Of a DNA stretch of 39,915 nucleotides, positions 22,485-30,966 are shown in pieces (the first letter of the stretch is position 1; each line of letters begins with the position of its first letter). The stretch comes from Steroidobacteraceae bacterium (lineage in GTDB: Bacteria > Chloroflexota > Limnocylindria > QHBO01). Location: positions 1 through 39,915 of the forward strand of contig JAICUY010000007.1 in assembly GCA_025935615.1 (NCBI GenBank). The letters are read 5' to 3'. The notes under the pieces were generated by a model, which was not told the origin of the DNA, searched no databases, and saw nothing but the letters and a program-made list of their open reading frames with translations. Position numbers and translations under genes: made by a program.

Positions 22485-23618
22485 ATGAGTTCGGGGAGCC
22501 GCTTTCCTGCATCGGTCCATGCCGACCGCCTGCGTCGAGCTGCGGTCGAGACCGGCTCGCGCGACCTGCTGGCGCTGCTGGTCACGCCGTCCTCCGACTA
22601 CGCCTACCTGCTCGGCTATCTCCCGCCGGCGATGGAGCGCCTCACCTGCCTGATCGTGCCCGCCGAGGGGACGCCAGCTCTGGTGCTGCCGCGCCTCGAG
22701 GAGCCGCTCGCGCGCCACGAGCTCGGGGAGCTGGCCGACCAGATCGACATCCTGGCCTGGGACGAGACCGACGATCCGTTCGCCGCCGTTCGGCGCCGGG
22801 TCTCGCCTGATGGCGGACCGATGCGGGCCGCGGTCCAGGACCAGATGTTCGCCCGCTTCGTGCTCCGCCTGGGTGCGGCGCTGGATCCCGTTCAGCTGGT
22901 CGAGGCTGGACCGGCGATGGCCGCGCTTCGGCGCCGCAAGACGGCCGAGGAGGTGTCCCGGCTGCGAGCGGCCGCGGCCGCCGCCGATCAGGCCATGATC
23001 GCGATCACCGGCGAGCGGCTGTCGGGGCGGAGCGAGGAGGAGGTCAGTCGTCGCATCCGCGAGCTGTTGCTGGATGCCGGCCACGACACGGCCGATTTCG
23101 CGATCGTCGCCTCGGGGCCGAACTCGGCCAGCCCGCACCACCATCCCGGTGAGCGGGTGATCGAGGCCGGTGATGCGGTCGTGCTCGACATCGGCGGCCG
23201 TCGTGACGGTTACGCCTCGGATACGACCCGCACGGCGGTCGTCGGTGAGCCGGCGGCCGAGTTCGCGGCACTGTATGCCGTGCTGCGCGAGGCGCAGGTC
23301 GCCGCCTGTGACGCGGTTGCCCCCGGCGTTGCGGCGCGCGACATCGACCGCACCGCACGTCGGATCATCGACGAGGCCGGCTACGGCGACTGCTTCATCC
23401 ATCGCACCGGCCACGGCATCGGCATGGAGACGCACGAGGAGCCGTACCTCGTCGAGTCGAATGCCGAACCGCTGCAGGCTGGCGATGCGTTCAGCATCGA
23501 GCCCGGGATCTACGTTTCGGGGCGGTGGGGGGCGCGGATCGAGGACATCCTGGTCTGCACCCAAGACGGCGGCGAGCGCCTGAACACCACCGGTCGGGAC
23601 CTGTACGTCGTTTCCTAG
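22485..23618 (+). CDS. M24-family metallopeptidase (Xaa-Pro aminopeptidase/dipeptidase)
   Basis: 377 residues. An N-terminal creatinase-like domain (DYAYLLGYLPPAMERLT) precedes the pita-bread catalytic domain. Metal ligands: Asp in VVLDIGG, Asp in YASDTTRT, His in RTGHGIGMETHEEP, Glu in SIEPGIYV, Glu in ARIEDILV. These enzymes cut next to proline and are cytoplasmic; no signal peptide is seen. A longer frame upstream overlaps the S8 protease antisense and is discarded in favour of the ATG behind TAGGCT. Convergent with the MerR-like gene, with a small inverted repeat between the stops. Confidence 0.9.
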   Translation: MSSGSRFPASVHADRLRRAAVETGSRDLLALLVTPSSDYAYLLGYLPPAMERLTCLIVPAEGTPALVLPRLEEPLARHELGELADQIDILAWDETDDPFAAVRRRVSPDGGPMRAAVQDQMFARFVLRLGAALDPVQLVEAGPAMAALRRRKTAEEVSRLRAAAAAADQAMIAITGERLSGRSEEEVSRRIRELLLDAGHDTADFAIVASGPNSASPHHHPGERVIEAGDAVVLDIGGRRDGYASDTTRTAVVGEPAAEFAALYAVLREAQVAACDAVAPGVAARDIDRTARRIIDEAGYGDCFIHRTGHGIGMETHEEPYLVESNAEPLQAGDAFSIEPGIYVSGRWGARIEDILVCTQDGGERLNTTGRDLYVVS

Positions 23619-23628
23619 CGTTTCAGCG

Positions 23629-23646
23629 GAACGTTACGGAACGTTC
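23629..23646. terminator. Inverted repeat GAACGTT-ACGG-AACGTTC between convergent genes
   Basis: 7-bp arms and a 4-base centre between the M24 peptidase stop (23618) and the MerR-like stop (23645). Position suggests a bidirectional 3'-end element; the stem is AT-poor and short, without a T run. Confidence 0.4.
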
Positions 23647-24328
23647 ACCGGATCCCGTCGCGGTAGGAGCTGACCAGCGCGACCAGCACCTGGTCGATGG
23701 CCTGCGACGCCTCGCGGAACGCCGCTGTCACGTCGCTGACGTCCGCCGCTCGTCGTCGCAGGTGCGCGGCGATCGCCTCCAGCACCGGCGTCCGGAAGAA
23801 GAGGAAGGCCTCGACGGCTTCGGCCAGGGAGAGGCCTGCCTTCGACGCCTCGGCGCCGTACAGGGCTCCCATCTTCTCGGCCTCGCCCAGCAGCAGCTCG
23901 CGCTCGACGCGCTTGCTGGCGGCCACGTACTCGATCACCAGGTTGAAGGTGCGTTGTCCCCAGCGCCGGAAATCGGCGCGCTGCTCGGCGGCGAGGCGGG
24001 CCTGCCACGGCTGGCCGGCGTAGCCGGTGCGCTGCATGCGTCGCTGCACGTCGCCCACGATGGTCCCGGCCGAATCCGCCAGGCGCTCCATCCCATACCG
24101 ATGCCGTCGCGGCGCGTTGATCATCGCCTCGAGGCTCGACCGCAGGAAGCGGCGGTGCCCGCCGGGGGTCTGGTAGCTCTGCACCTTGCCGGAATCAGCC
24201 CAGCGACGCAGAGTATCGGGCCCGACGCCGACCAGGCGCGATGCGGCACCCAGCGGCAGCCACGGGTCGTCGGGCGAGTCGCGCTCGGCGGTCGCGTCGT
24301 CCTGGGTCGAATCGGGCAAGCTGGGCAT
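23645..24328 (-). CDS. MerR/BldC-like helix-turn-helix regulator with helical C-terminal domain
   Basis: 227 residues. Residues about 23-65 form a MerR-like excisionase fold (LGAASRLVGVGPDTLRRWAD, then GKVQSYQTPGGHRRFLRSS). The rest is all helical (LAEQRADFRRWGQRTFNLVI, SLAEAVEAFLFFRTPVLEAI), reminiscent of the N-terminal co-sensor domains of RsbR/histidine-kinase-associated proteins. It probably binds DNA and responds through the helical domain; ligand unknown. The frame continues far upstream as an antisense shadow of the M20 gene, so I use the ATG at 24328, 25 bases after a TATCAT hexamer (24354-24359, minus). Confidence 0.78.
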   Translation of the reverse strand: MPSLPDSTQDDATAERDSPDDPWLPLGAASRLVGVGPDTLRRWADSGKVQSYQTPGGHRRFLRSSLEAMINAPRRHRYGMERLADSAGTIVGDVQRRMQRTGYAGQPWQARLAAEQRADFRRWGQRTFNLVIEYVAASKRVERELLLGEAEKMGALYGAEASKAGLSLAEAVEAFLFFRTPVLEAIAAHLRRRAADVSDVTAAFREASQAIDQVLVALVSSYRDGIR

Positions 24329-24378
24329 CTCGACGTCCCGAATGTGGCTCTCGATGATAGGCGCGGCGGCCAGCCTCG

Positions 24379-25803
24379 TCAGTCGGCTCGCAGCTCGTCG
24401 CGGCTGGCGCTGCCGAACTCCTGCCAGAGGCGCACCAGCGCGTCCATGCCACCCCGGTAGTTGGCCATTGGCATCCATTCGTTGGGCGCGTGGAAGTTCC
24501 CGTTGGGCGACGCGAACCCGATCAGCAGCGACTTGAGGCCGGTCTGCTTCTCGAGCGCGGCCACGACCGGGATCGAGCCGCCCATGCGCTGGAAGAGCGG
24601 CGGCTTGCCGAACGCGCCCTCGAGTGCCTGTGCGCCGAGCCGCACGGCCGTCGAGTCGAGATCGGTGAGTGCCGGCGCACCCCCATGGATGACCTTCACG
24701 TCGACCTTGACGGTCGGCGGCGCGATGCGCCTGAAGTGCTCGACGAACAGCCGTTCGATCTTCTGGAAGTCCTGGTCCGGCACCAGCCGGGTCGAGACCT
24801 TGGCCGCGGCCCAGGCCGGGATGATCGTCTTCGACCCTTCCCCCGAGTAGCCGCCCCACAGCCCGTTGACGTCGAGCGTCGGCCGCGCCGAAAGGCGCTC
24901 GAGCAGCGTGAAGCCGTGCTCGCCGTCGCCGCTCTCCGCCACACCGATCGAGTCGCGCCACGCCCGCTCGTCGAAGGGCAGTTCGGCGTAGGCGGTACGT
25001 TCCGCATCGGTCAACTCGCGAACGTCGTCGTAGAAGCCGGGGACGGTGACCCGGCCCTTGTCGTCCTGCAGGCTGGCCAGCATCTTGACCAGGACGTTGG
25101 CCGGGTTGTCGACGCCGCCGCCGTACTGGCCGGAGTGCACGTCCTGGAACGGCCCGTGGACCTTGACCTCGAAGTAGGCGATGCCACGCAGCCCGTAGGT
25201 GATGGCCGGCGTGCCCTCGTCGTCGTACATGTCGGTATCGCTGACCAGGCAGATGTCGGCGGCCAGCAGCTCGGGACGGGCCGTGATGAACTGCTCGATC
25301 GGCTCCGAACCGACCTCCTCGTCGCCCTCGAAGAAGAAGCGCAGGTTGACGGGTGCGCGCCCGGCGCCCTGCAGCCAGGCCTCGGCGGCCTTGAGGTGCA
25401 TGAACAGCTGCCCCTTGTCGTCGCCCGAGCCGCGGGCGTAGACCCGCCCGTCCTCGTAGCGAGGCTCGAACGGCGGCCGGATCCACTCGTCCAACGGATC
25501 GGTCGGCTGCACGTCGTAGTGGCAGTAGATCAGCACCGTCGGCTTGTCGGCGCCCGCGTGCAGCCAGTCGGCGGTCACGATGGGATGCCCGCTCGTCTCG
25601 TGGATCTGCGCGTGTTCGGCACCGATGCGCGTCAGCTCGTCGGCGATCCACCGGGCGGCGCGCTCGACCTCGGGCCGCAGCTCGTGGTCGGCCGATACCG
25701 ACGGGATCCGCAGGAACTCGTCGAGCTGCTTCAGGTTGCGCTCGTCGTGCTCGCGCAGGTACTCGAGGGCGGTGTCGAGACCGCGTTCGGTATTCGTTGT
25801 CAT
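24379..25803 (-). CDS. M20-family dipeptidase/metallopeptidase
   Basis: 474 residues. Di-zinc peptidase with ligands in YCHYDVQPTDPLDEW (His), GSGDDKGQLFMH (Asp bridging), EGDEEVGS (Glu pair), VSDTDMYDDE (Asp) and NFHAPNEWM (His). A lid/dimerisation domain lies in the middle (HSGQYGGGVDNPANVL). Length and motifs fit the cytoplasmic carnosinase-like dipeptidase group. Start at 25803, six bases after TATCAT; the longer frame upstream runs antisense-like through the next gene. Same direction as the MerR-like gene, 50 bases apart. Confidence 0.92.
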   Translation of the reverse strand: MTTNTERGLDTALEYLREHDERNLKQLDEFLRIPSVSADHELRPEVERAARWIADELTRIGAEHAQIHETSGHPIVTADWLHAGADKPTVLIYCHYDVQPTDPLDEWIRPPFEPRYEDGRVYARGSGDDKGQLFMHLKAAEAWLQGAGRAPVNLRFFFEGDEEVGSEPIEQFITARPELLAADICLVSDTDMYDDEGTPAITYGLRGIAYFEVKVHGPFQDVHSGQYGGGVDNPANVLVKMLASLQDDKGRVTVPGFYDDVRELTDAERTAYAELPFDERAWRDSIGVAESGDGEHGFTLLERLSARPTLDVNGLWGGYSGEGSKTIIPAWAAAKVSTRLVPDQDFQKIERLFVEHFRRIAPPTVKVDVKVIHGGAPALTDLDSTAVRLGAQALEGAFGKPPLFQRMGGSIPVVAALEKQTGLKSLLIGFASPNGNFHAPNEWMPMANYRGGMDALVRLWQEFGSASRDELRAD

Positions 25804-25809
25804 TGACCG

Positions 25810-25815
25810 ATGATA
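25810..25815 (-). promoter_or_regulatory. -10-like TATCAT, 6 nt before the M20 peptidase ATG
   Basis: Minus-strand TATCAT (5 of 6 to consensus), then CGGTCA, then ATG; predicts a leaderless mRNA. Confidence 0.55.
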
Positions 25816-25856
25816 GGGCGCGATCGAGCGGAGAGTGAATGGGAGGGAGTTGCCGG

Positions 25857-26129
25857 TTACCTGAACACGCCGAACAGGAAGCCGAAGAACAGGGCAAGCC
25901 CGACGGCCGGCAGGAACGAGGCGGCGCGCAGGAACGACGGCCAGCCGGGACCACCGGCAAACGCGTAGGCGGGGATGCTGATCGGGAAGACGATGGCGCC
26001 GGCGGACCAGGCCATGCGCTGGCCGCGGGTCAGGTCGGGCCGGTCCTGCACGTCCAGCCAGTAGGCGGCGATCATCACGAACGCGCCGACGGCGCACACG
26101 GCGAAGACCGCCCAGATCACGGGAAGCAT
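25857..26129 (-). CDS. Small membrane protein of unknown function
   Basis: 90 residues, three hydrophobic segments (VIWAVFAVCAVGAFVMIAAY, SAGAIVFPISIPAYAF and FLPAVGLALFFGFLFGVF), separated by a charged loop (DVQDRPDLTRGQR). No family recognised. The ATG at 26129 lies 9 bases after TAGGAT on the minus strand. It precedes the M20 gene with a 53-base gap and could be its co-transcribed neighbour. Confidence 0.6.
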   Translation of the reverse strand: MLPVIWAVFAVCAVGAFVMIAAYWLDVQDRPDLTRGQRMAWSAGAIVFPISIPAYAFAGGPGWPSFLRAASFLPAVGLALFFGFLFGVFR

Positions 26130-26382
26130 CTCAGCCCGATCCTACGGCGTTTCCGCGGCCGACGACTTGGCCACCATCCGACCACCGGCGGCGGGTATTT
26201 GCCCGACCGGCAACTAACGGCGAACTTGGGACCGGAAACAGGGCGATCTTGGCCGAGGTTTGCAGTGTGAGCAACCAGCGGCTGAAGGGAACGAAATGAC
26301 GCGTCGATGGCCGTTACTTTCACCGTCTGCAAACGGGCCGCGTCACGAGCCGCCCGAGCCGCTCGAGCGAGGCCGACGCCGC
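26130..26382. other. Gene-free region
   Basis: About 250 bases, visibly less GC-rich than the flanks. A short rightward frame starting ATGACGCGT behind AAGGGAACGA (about 26296) would give some 55 residues running antisense into the DUF202 gene; I do not support it. Nothing else seen beyond the promoter hexamer at 26139. Confidence 0.4.
26139..26144 (-). promoter_or_regulatory. -10-like TAGGAT upstream of the small membrane protein
   Basis: Minus-strand TAGGAT, 9 bases, ATG 26129. Confidence 0.35.
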
Positions 26383-26751
26383 TCAGCGCGGGGCGAGCAG
26401 GATGAACGCGATCGCCACCAGGCCGACGATCGTGAACAGGGCGACCGAGAAATCGACCGATGACGCCGCCGGCAGGAATCGGCCCTGCTCGATCCGATCC
26501 CGGCTGACCACATAGCGCCGTCGGCCGATGATGAGCATCGTGATGCCGGCCGCAACCATCACGATCGAGAGCAGGTGAACGACCGGGACGCCGGGAATGA
26601 GGTTCGGCGTCAGAAACTGGGCGGCCGCCAGCCCCAGCGCGATGAGCGTGATCCCGGTGCGGAACCAGGCCAAGAAGGTTCGCTCGTTGGCGAGATGGGT
26701 CCGCGCTCGCGAGTCCGGATCGGCCGGTCGGTGACCAGCATCAGGTTTCAA
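26383..26751 (-). CDS. DUF202 (YidH-like) membrane protein
   Basis: 122 residues. The DUF202 signature is clear: LANERTFLAWFRTGITLIAL, followed by two more membrane helices (VVHLLSIVMVAAGITMLIIG and FSVALFTIVGLVAIAFILLA). Function of the family is not established. The start is a TTG in TTGA overlap with the acyltransferase stop, preceded by GGAGG at 7 bases, strong evidence for translational coupling and for this unusual start codon; the frame continues upstream without an ATG in a sensible place. Confidence 0.85.
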   Translation of the reverse strand: MKPDAGHRPADPDSRARTHLANERTFLAWFRTGITLIALGLAAAQFLTPNLIPGVPVVHLLSIVMVAAGITMLIIGRRRYVVSRDRIEQGRFLPAASSVDFSVALFTIVGLVAIAFILLAPR

Positions 26752-27500
26752 GAGCCAGCCTCCTCGGTTGCCCGGCCCCGCCGCGCGATGTCGTCGGCGC
26801 CGTTGAGCAGGTCGGTCAGGAATGAAAGCGGCCGCCAGGCCGGCATTGCCGGCTCCCGCTCCGGCAGCAGGGCGATCATCGCCACACGAACGCGCTCCTC
26901 GAGCGCCTCGCGCTCGGCTCGCCCACGGGCGCCGGTCGCATCCAGCGCCGGACCGTATCGGACCAGGATGCGTCGACGGAACCACAGCTGCGTGCTTCCG
27001 ATGATGGCGCACGGCACGATCGGCACCCCGGCAGCGCTGGCGAACGCCACCGCGCCTTCCTGCAGCGGCAACAGCTCACTCTCCCGGAAACCGATCCGCC
27101 CCTCGGCGAAGATGCCGAGCACGCCATGGGCCTCGAAGACGCGCCGGACCGCGCGCACGGCAGAGGTGAGCGTCGTCTTCGACGGGTTGTAGGGGATCAC
27201 ACCGCCGAAGAACCGCATCACACGGTTCTTGAAGCCGCGGCTGAAATCGGCCTCCTTCGGACCAAACCAGGTGATCCGTGGCTCGAGCGGAGCGACCGCC
27301 ATGACCAACAGGGGATCGAAGCCGTTGTGGTGCTTGGCGACGATCTGGAATGGCGGCTCGGGCCAGTGCTCGAGGCCCTCGACCCGCACGTCGAACAGCA
27401 GGCGCACCAGCAGGCGGTCGATCCACCACATGACGCGGTAGCGGGGCGTGACGCGGACGCTCAGCTGACGCGGTCCGGTGCGTCGGTCCGCATCGGTCAT
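26748..27500 (-). CDS. PlsC-type 1-acyl-glycerol-3-phosphate acyltransferase-like protein
   Basis: 250 residues. Acyltransferase motif I HHNGFD (H-x4-D), motif II around GGVIPYNPSK, motif III FAEGRIGFRE and motif IV PIVPCAIIG. These enzymes move acyl chains onto lysophosphatidate or related lipids at the membrane. The ATG at 27500 overlaps the transporter's TGA (ATGA); an upstream in-frame ATG would lie inside the transporter. Middle member of a three-gene coupled unit (MFS, acyltransferase, DUF202). Confidence 0.87.
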   Translation of the reverse strand: MTDADRRTGPRQLSVRVTPRYRVMWWIDRLLVRLLFDVRVEGLEHWPEPPFQIVAKHHNGFDPLLVMAVAPLEPRITWFGPKEADFSRGFKNRVMRFFGGVIPYNPSKTTLTSAVRAVRRVFEAHGVLGIFAEGRIGFRESELLPLQEGAVAFASAAGVPIVPCAIIGSTQLWFRRRILVRYGPALDATGARGRAEREALEERVRVAMIALLPEREPAMPAWRPLSFLTDLLNGADDIARRGRATEEAGS

Positions 27501-28846
27501 GAGGAGGTGAATGCCAGGGCCACCGGGTCGCGGCCGGGCTCGCGCACATGGCTGAGCGCCCATGCACCGATGGCGAACTCGAGCACCATCAGCAGCATGA
27601 TCGACCGATACCCGAGCCCCGCGTTGCTCGTTGCGAGAATCACCGCGGCGGCCAGGAGCGCGCCGCTGGCATTGGCCAGCAGGCCGGAACCGGCGGTGAC
27701 GACGTTGCTGATGCCCATGTAGCGGCCGGATTCGGCCTTGGGAATGATGTCGGTCATCAGCGCCCAGTCGACGGCCAGGAAGACGCCCAGGCAGACGCCC
27801 AGCGGCACGATGGCTCCCAGCAGCAGCGGATACGAGGGCACGACCGCCATCAGCGCGGCCGACACGGCGCCCGCGGCGATGGCGACGTAGATGACCGGTT
27901 TGCGACCGATACGGGTCGACAGCCGCCCGCCGGGGACGGACGTCAGCAGCGCGACCAGCAGCAGGATGCCGAGCAGCGGATTGACCGCGGTGGCGGCCTC
28001 ATCGGCGCTCGTGCCGAGCGCGTTCTGGATGTAGAAGACTCCGAAGGGCAGCAGCGTGGTCAGGCCGATGAGGACGAAGAGCCGGCTGACGAGCAGCCAG
28101 ACGAAGTCGCGTTCCGCGAGGATGTCGGTTCCCCAGGCCGCCCTCGCGCGTTGCGCGAGGGTTCGATCCGTGCGTGGTCCGGGGCGATCCGGCACGCGCA
28201 CCACGGTGACCAGCATGGTGAGGAGCTCGATGACGGCGACCGTGACGAAGATGCCGACCGGCTGGTCCAGCACGACGAGGAAGAGGGTCGCCAGCGCCGG
28301 CCCGCCGAGCTGTCCCGCCATCTGGGCGGCGCCCAGCAGTCCCGATGCGACGCCGACCTGGCGGGTCGGCACGAGGTCCGGCACGTAGCCCTGGTACGGG
28401 CCCTGGGCGAAGTTGCTGCTGAACTGCAGCAGGACGACAGCCGCCATGAAGCCCCAGTAGGTCTGGTTGAGGAAGGCCCACGCCGCGAAGGCGAGGAAGA
28501 CCATGTCGAGCAGCGTCCCGGCCAGGATGTAGGGCTTGCGCCGGCCGAGTCTGGTTCGGGTGTGGTCCGAGATCGCGCCGACCGTCGGCTGGACGAGGAT
28601 GGCGATCAGCACGCCGGGGATGGTGAGCAGAGCCCCGGCCGGTGCTGCCAGCGGCTCGGACGACGGCCCGACCACCGCCTCGACGAAGCGGGGGATGATG
28701 ATGACGCTGAGCGCGCCCATGAGCGTGGTGATGGCGAGCCAGTAGGCGCTCACCGACAGCAGATCGGCCCAGCTCAGCTGCGCCGTCGGCCGGCCCAGCG
28801 TGTCGCGGTCGGTCAACCCGGTCGGCTCGCCGGACTCGGTGGACAT
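27497..28846 (-). CDS. MFS transporter (GPH/sugar-proton symporter-like)
   Basis: 449 residues with about 12 hydrophobic helices. The loop after helix 2/3 reads GAISDHTRTRLGRRKPYIL, the GRRKPY form typical of sucrose-type (SUT/GPH) symporters; the second half has TRIGRKPVIYV. Substrate unknown; a sugar or glycoside is the family expectation. The frame continues beyond 28846 as an antisense shadow of lgt, so the ATG at 28846 (preceded by CAGGAG) is used. Divergent from lgt across about 105 bases. Confidence 0.85.
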   Translation of the reverse strand: MSTESGEPTGLTDRDTLGRPTAQLSWADLLSVSAYWLAITTLMGALSVIIIPRFVEAVVGPSSEPLAAPAGALLTIPGVLIAILVQPTVGAISDHTRTRLGRRKPYILAGTLLDMVFLAFAAWAFLNQTYWGFMAAVVLLQFSSNFAQGPYQGYVPDLVPTRQVGVASGLLGAAQMAGQLGGPALATLFLVVLDQPVGIFVTVAVIELLTMLVTVVRVPDRPGPRTDRTLAQRARAAWGTDILAERDFVWLLVSRLFVLIGLTTLLPFGVFYIQNALGTSADEAATAVNPLLGILLLVALLTSVPGGRLSTRIGRKPVIYVAIAAGAVSAALMAVVPSYPLLLGAIVPLGVCLGVFLAVDWALMTDIIPKAESGRYMGISNVVTAGSGLLANASGALLAAAVILATSNAGLGYRSIMLLMVLEFAIGAWALSHVREPGRDPVALAFTSS

Positions 28847-28938
28847 GCGCCTTGGTGGGTGCTCCTGCGACTGCCGGAATGGTACGGCGCCGGGGACGCT
28901 GTCCGGATGCACGGACGAACGCCGCAGGCGGCGGGAAG

Positions 28939-28944
28939 TATCAT
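28939..28944 (+). promoter_or_regulatory. -10-like TATCAT, 7 nt before the lgt GTG
   Basis: TATCAT (5 of 6), seven bases, GTG 28952, with no Shine-Dalgarno; one of the clearest leaderless starts in the window. Confidence 0.6.
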
Positions 28945-28951
28945 CGGGCGC

Positions 28952-29857
28952 GTGATCGATCCCGTGGCCTTTCGCATCGGCCCCATCGCCGTGCACTGGT
29001 ACGGCATCATCATCGCGGCGGCCGTCCTCATCGCCGCGATCCTCGGCGCACGGGAGGCCCGCCGCCGGGGGGAGGATCCAGAGCAGGGCTGGTCGATGCT
29101 GCTGCTGGTGATCGTCACCAGCGTCATCGCGGCGCGCGCTTATCACGTCATCCACATGTGGGGCTACTACTCCCAGCACGTCGAGCTGATTCCGCAGGTT
29201 TGGAACGGCGGGATCGGGATTCCCGGGGCGGTGGCTGGCGGCGCATTCGGCATCTGGATCTACTGCCGCTGGAACCACCTCTCGACCGCGCGCTGGCTCG
29301 ACATCTTCGCCCCGGCGCTGCTGCTGGGCCAGGCCATCGGGCGGCTCGGCAATTTCGTCAACCAGGAGCTGTACGGGCCACCGACGTCGCTGTGCGGCAC
29401 CGGCGGGTATCCGCCCTGCCTGCCGTTCGGCGTGCAGATCGACGCTGCGCATCGCGCCGGCACGCCGTGGGATCCATTGACCTTCCCGGTCGACACGACC
29501 CGCTTCGTGCCGCTCTTCGCCTACGAGGCGATCCTCAACCTGATCGGCATGGCCGTGCTCCTGTACGTGGCGTATCGGTTCGCGCGAAGGCTGTACGACG
29601 GCGACGTCGCCCTGCTGTACATCGTCTGGTACGGGGCGGTCCGATCGGTGCTCGAGCTGTATCGGGTCAACAACTGGACCATCCTGGGCGTGCCGACCGC
29701 GATCTGGATCGGGATCATCGGGATCGTGTTGGCGGGCGGCTTTCTGGTGCTGCGCCACGTAAAGGGCTGGGGCACCCCTGGCGCCTGGATGGACCGAGCT
29801 GACCGGACCGATACGGAGGCTGCCCAGCCCGCCGGCGCGGAGCCGCAACCTGGCTGA
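28952..29857 (+). CDS. lgt: Prolipoprotein diacylglyceryl transferase
   Basis: 301 residues, seven predicted membrane segments. The Lgt signature is present: GRLGNFVNQELYG. Other landmarks are HWYGIIIA near the start, the essential-His region RAYHVIHMW, and GAVRSVLELYR near the end. Lgt puts diacylglycerol on the lipobox Cys of prolipoproteins, and this window encodes at least three such clients. Start at GTG 28952 behind TATCAT. The last 30 residues are a hydrophilic tail. CBS follows after 22 bases. Confidence 0.95.
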   Translation: MIDPVAFRIGPIAVHWYGIIIAAAVLIAAILGAREARRRGEDPEQGWSMLLLVIVTSVIAARAYHVIHMWGYYSQHVELIPQVWNGGIGIPGAVAGGAFGIWIYCRWNHLSTARWLDIFAPALLLGQAIGRLGNFVNQELYGPPTSLCGTGGYPPCLPFGVQIDAAHRAGTPWDPLTFPVDTTRFVPLFAYEAILNLIGMAVLLYVAYRFARRLYDGDVALLYIVWYGAVRSVLELYRVNNWTILGVPTAIWIGIIGIVLAGGFLVLRHVKGWGTPGAWMDRADRTDTEAAQPAGAEPQPG

Positions 29858-29879
29858 GTCGCCGCGCATCCTGCGCGAC

Positions 29880-30905
29880 GTGACCGATGCGATCGGCGGC
29901 ACCCCGCTGATCGCCCTCGACCGCCTGGCGGCGGAAGTTGCGCCGCGGATCGTTGGCAAGCTCGAGGCGATGAATCCCGGCGGGTCGGTGAAGGACCGGA
30001 TTGCGCTGCCCATGATCGAGGCCGCCGAGCGCAGTGGTGCCCTGCAGCCGGGTGGCGTGATCGTCGAGCCCACGTCCGGCAACACCGGAGTCGGCCTGGC
30101 ACAGGCTGCCGCCGTCAAGGGCTACCGATGCATCTTCGTCATGGCGGACAAGCAGTCCGAGGAAAAACGGGCCTTGCTTCGCGCGTACGGAGCGGAGGTG
30201 GTGGTCTGCCCGACCGACGTCGCGCCCGACGACCCGCGCTCGTACTACAGCGTGTCGGACCGCCTGGCGCGCGAGACGCCCGGTGCCTGGAAGCCGGACC
30301 AGTACGCGAACCCGGCCAATCCGGAGGCGCATTACCTGACGACCGGGCCGGAGATCTGGTCGGCGACCGGTGGCCGGGTGACGCATTTCGTGGCGTCGAT
30401 CGGCACGGGCGGGACGATCTCCGGCGTCGCGCGGTTTTTGCGCGAGGTGGAGCCATCGGTCGTGATCGTCGGCGCGGATCCGGCCGGCTCGGTGTACTCG
30501 GGGGATTCGGCTCGCGCGTATCTCACCGAGGGGATCGGGGAGGATTTCTGGCCCGCCACCTACGACGTCGAGGCGTGCGATCTCATCGTCCGCGTCTCGG
30601 ATCGCGACTCGATGCTGATGGCGCGTGCCGCGACTGCCGCTGAAGGCATCCTGATGGGGGAGTCGTCGGGCACCGCCCTGTGGGCCGCGCTGCAGGTTGC
30701 CCGTTCCGTGGACGATCCCGAAGCATGGTTCGTGGTGCTGCTGCCGGATTCGGGGCGCAACTACATCGGGAAGCTGTACTCGGACGAGTGGCTCCGGGAT
30801 CAGGGGCTCCTGGGCGCCGGAGAGGATGTGGCATCGTACGACTGGCGGGAGACATCACCTGAGGTCCTCGTCCGCGGGCGGGGAGCGGTTCGGCCCAGGG
30901 AGTAG
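29880..30905 (+). CDS. cbs: Cystathionine beta-synthase (no C-terminal CBS domain)
   Basis: 341 residues. PLP Lys38 in NPGGSVKDR, PTSGNTG (64-70), GTGGTISG. Features favouring CBS over CysK: DQYANPANPEAHY, EGIGEDFWP and PDSGRNYIGKLYSDEWL. It condenses serine and homocysteine to cystathionine. The regulatory Bateman pair found in some orthologues is absent. Start uncertain: GTG 29880 gives MTDAIGGTPL, but the frame continues upstream (SPRILRD) and could begin at a CTG near 29850. Paired functionally with the gamma-synthase/lyase at 38969. Confidence 0.88.
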   Translation: MTDAIGGTPLIALDRLAAEVAPRIVGKLEAMNPGGSVKDRIALPMIEAAERSGALQPGGVIVEPTSGNTGVGLAQAAAVKGYRCIFVMADKQSEEKRALLRAYGAEVVVCPTDVAPDDPRSYYSVSDRLARETPGAWKPDQYANPANPEAHYLTTGPEIWSATGGRVTHFVASIGTGGTISGVARFLREVEPSVVIVGADPAGSVYSGDSARAYLTEGIGEDFWPATYDVEACDLIVRVSDRDSMLMARAATAAEGILMGESSGTALWAALQVARSVDDPEAWFVVLLPDSGRNYIGKLYSDEWLRDQGLLGAGEDVASYDWRETSPEVLVRGRGAVRPRE

Positions 30906-30929
30906 GGCGGCCAGCCGCGCCCCCGTGCA

Positions 30930-30966
30930 ACGGTTCTGCGAGTGACGTCGTCGAACAGAGAACCGT
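30930..30966. promoter_or_regulatory. Inverted repeat ACGGTTCT-N21-AGAACCGT at the membrane-protein start
   Basis: 8-bp arms (30930-30937 and 30959-30966); the downstream arm contains the first two bases of the GTG start. It could form a stem that occludes initiation or be an operator with a two-turn spacing. Confidence 0.3.

Noticed and set aside
26260-26463. Short rightward frames in the gap before DUF202
   Set aside because: About 55-67 residues, antisense over the DUF202 gene, no conserved feature.
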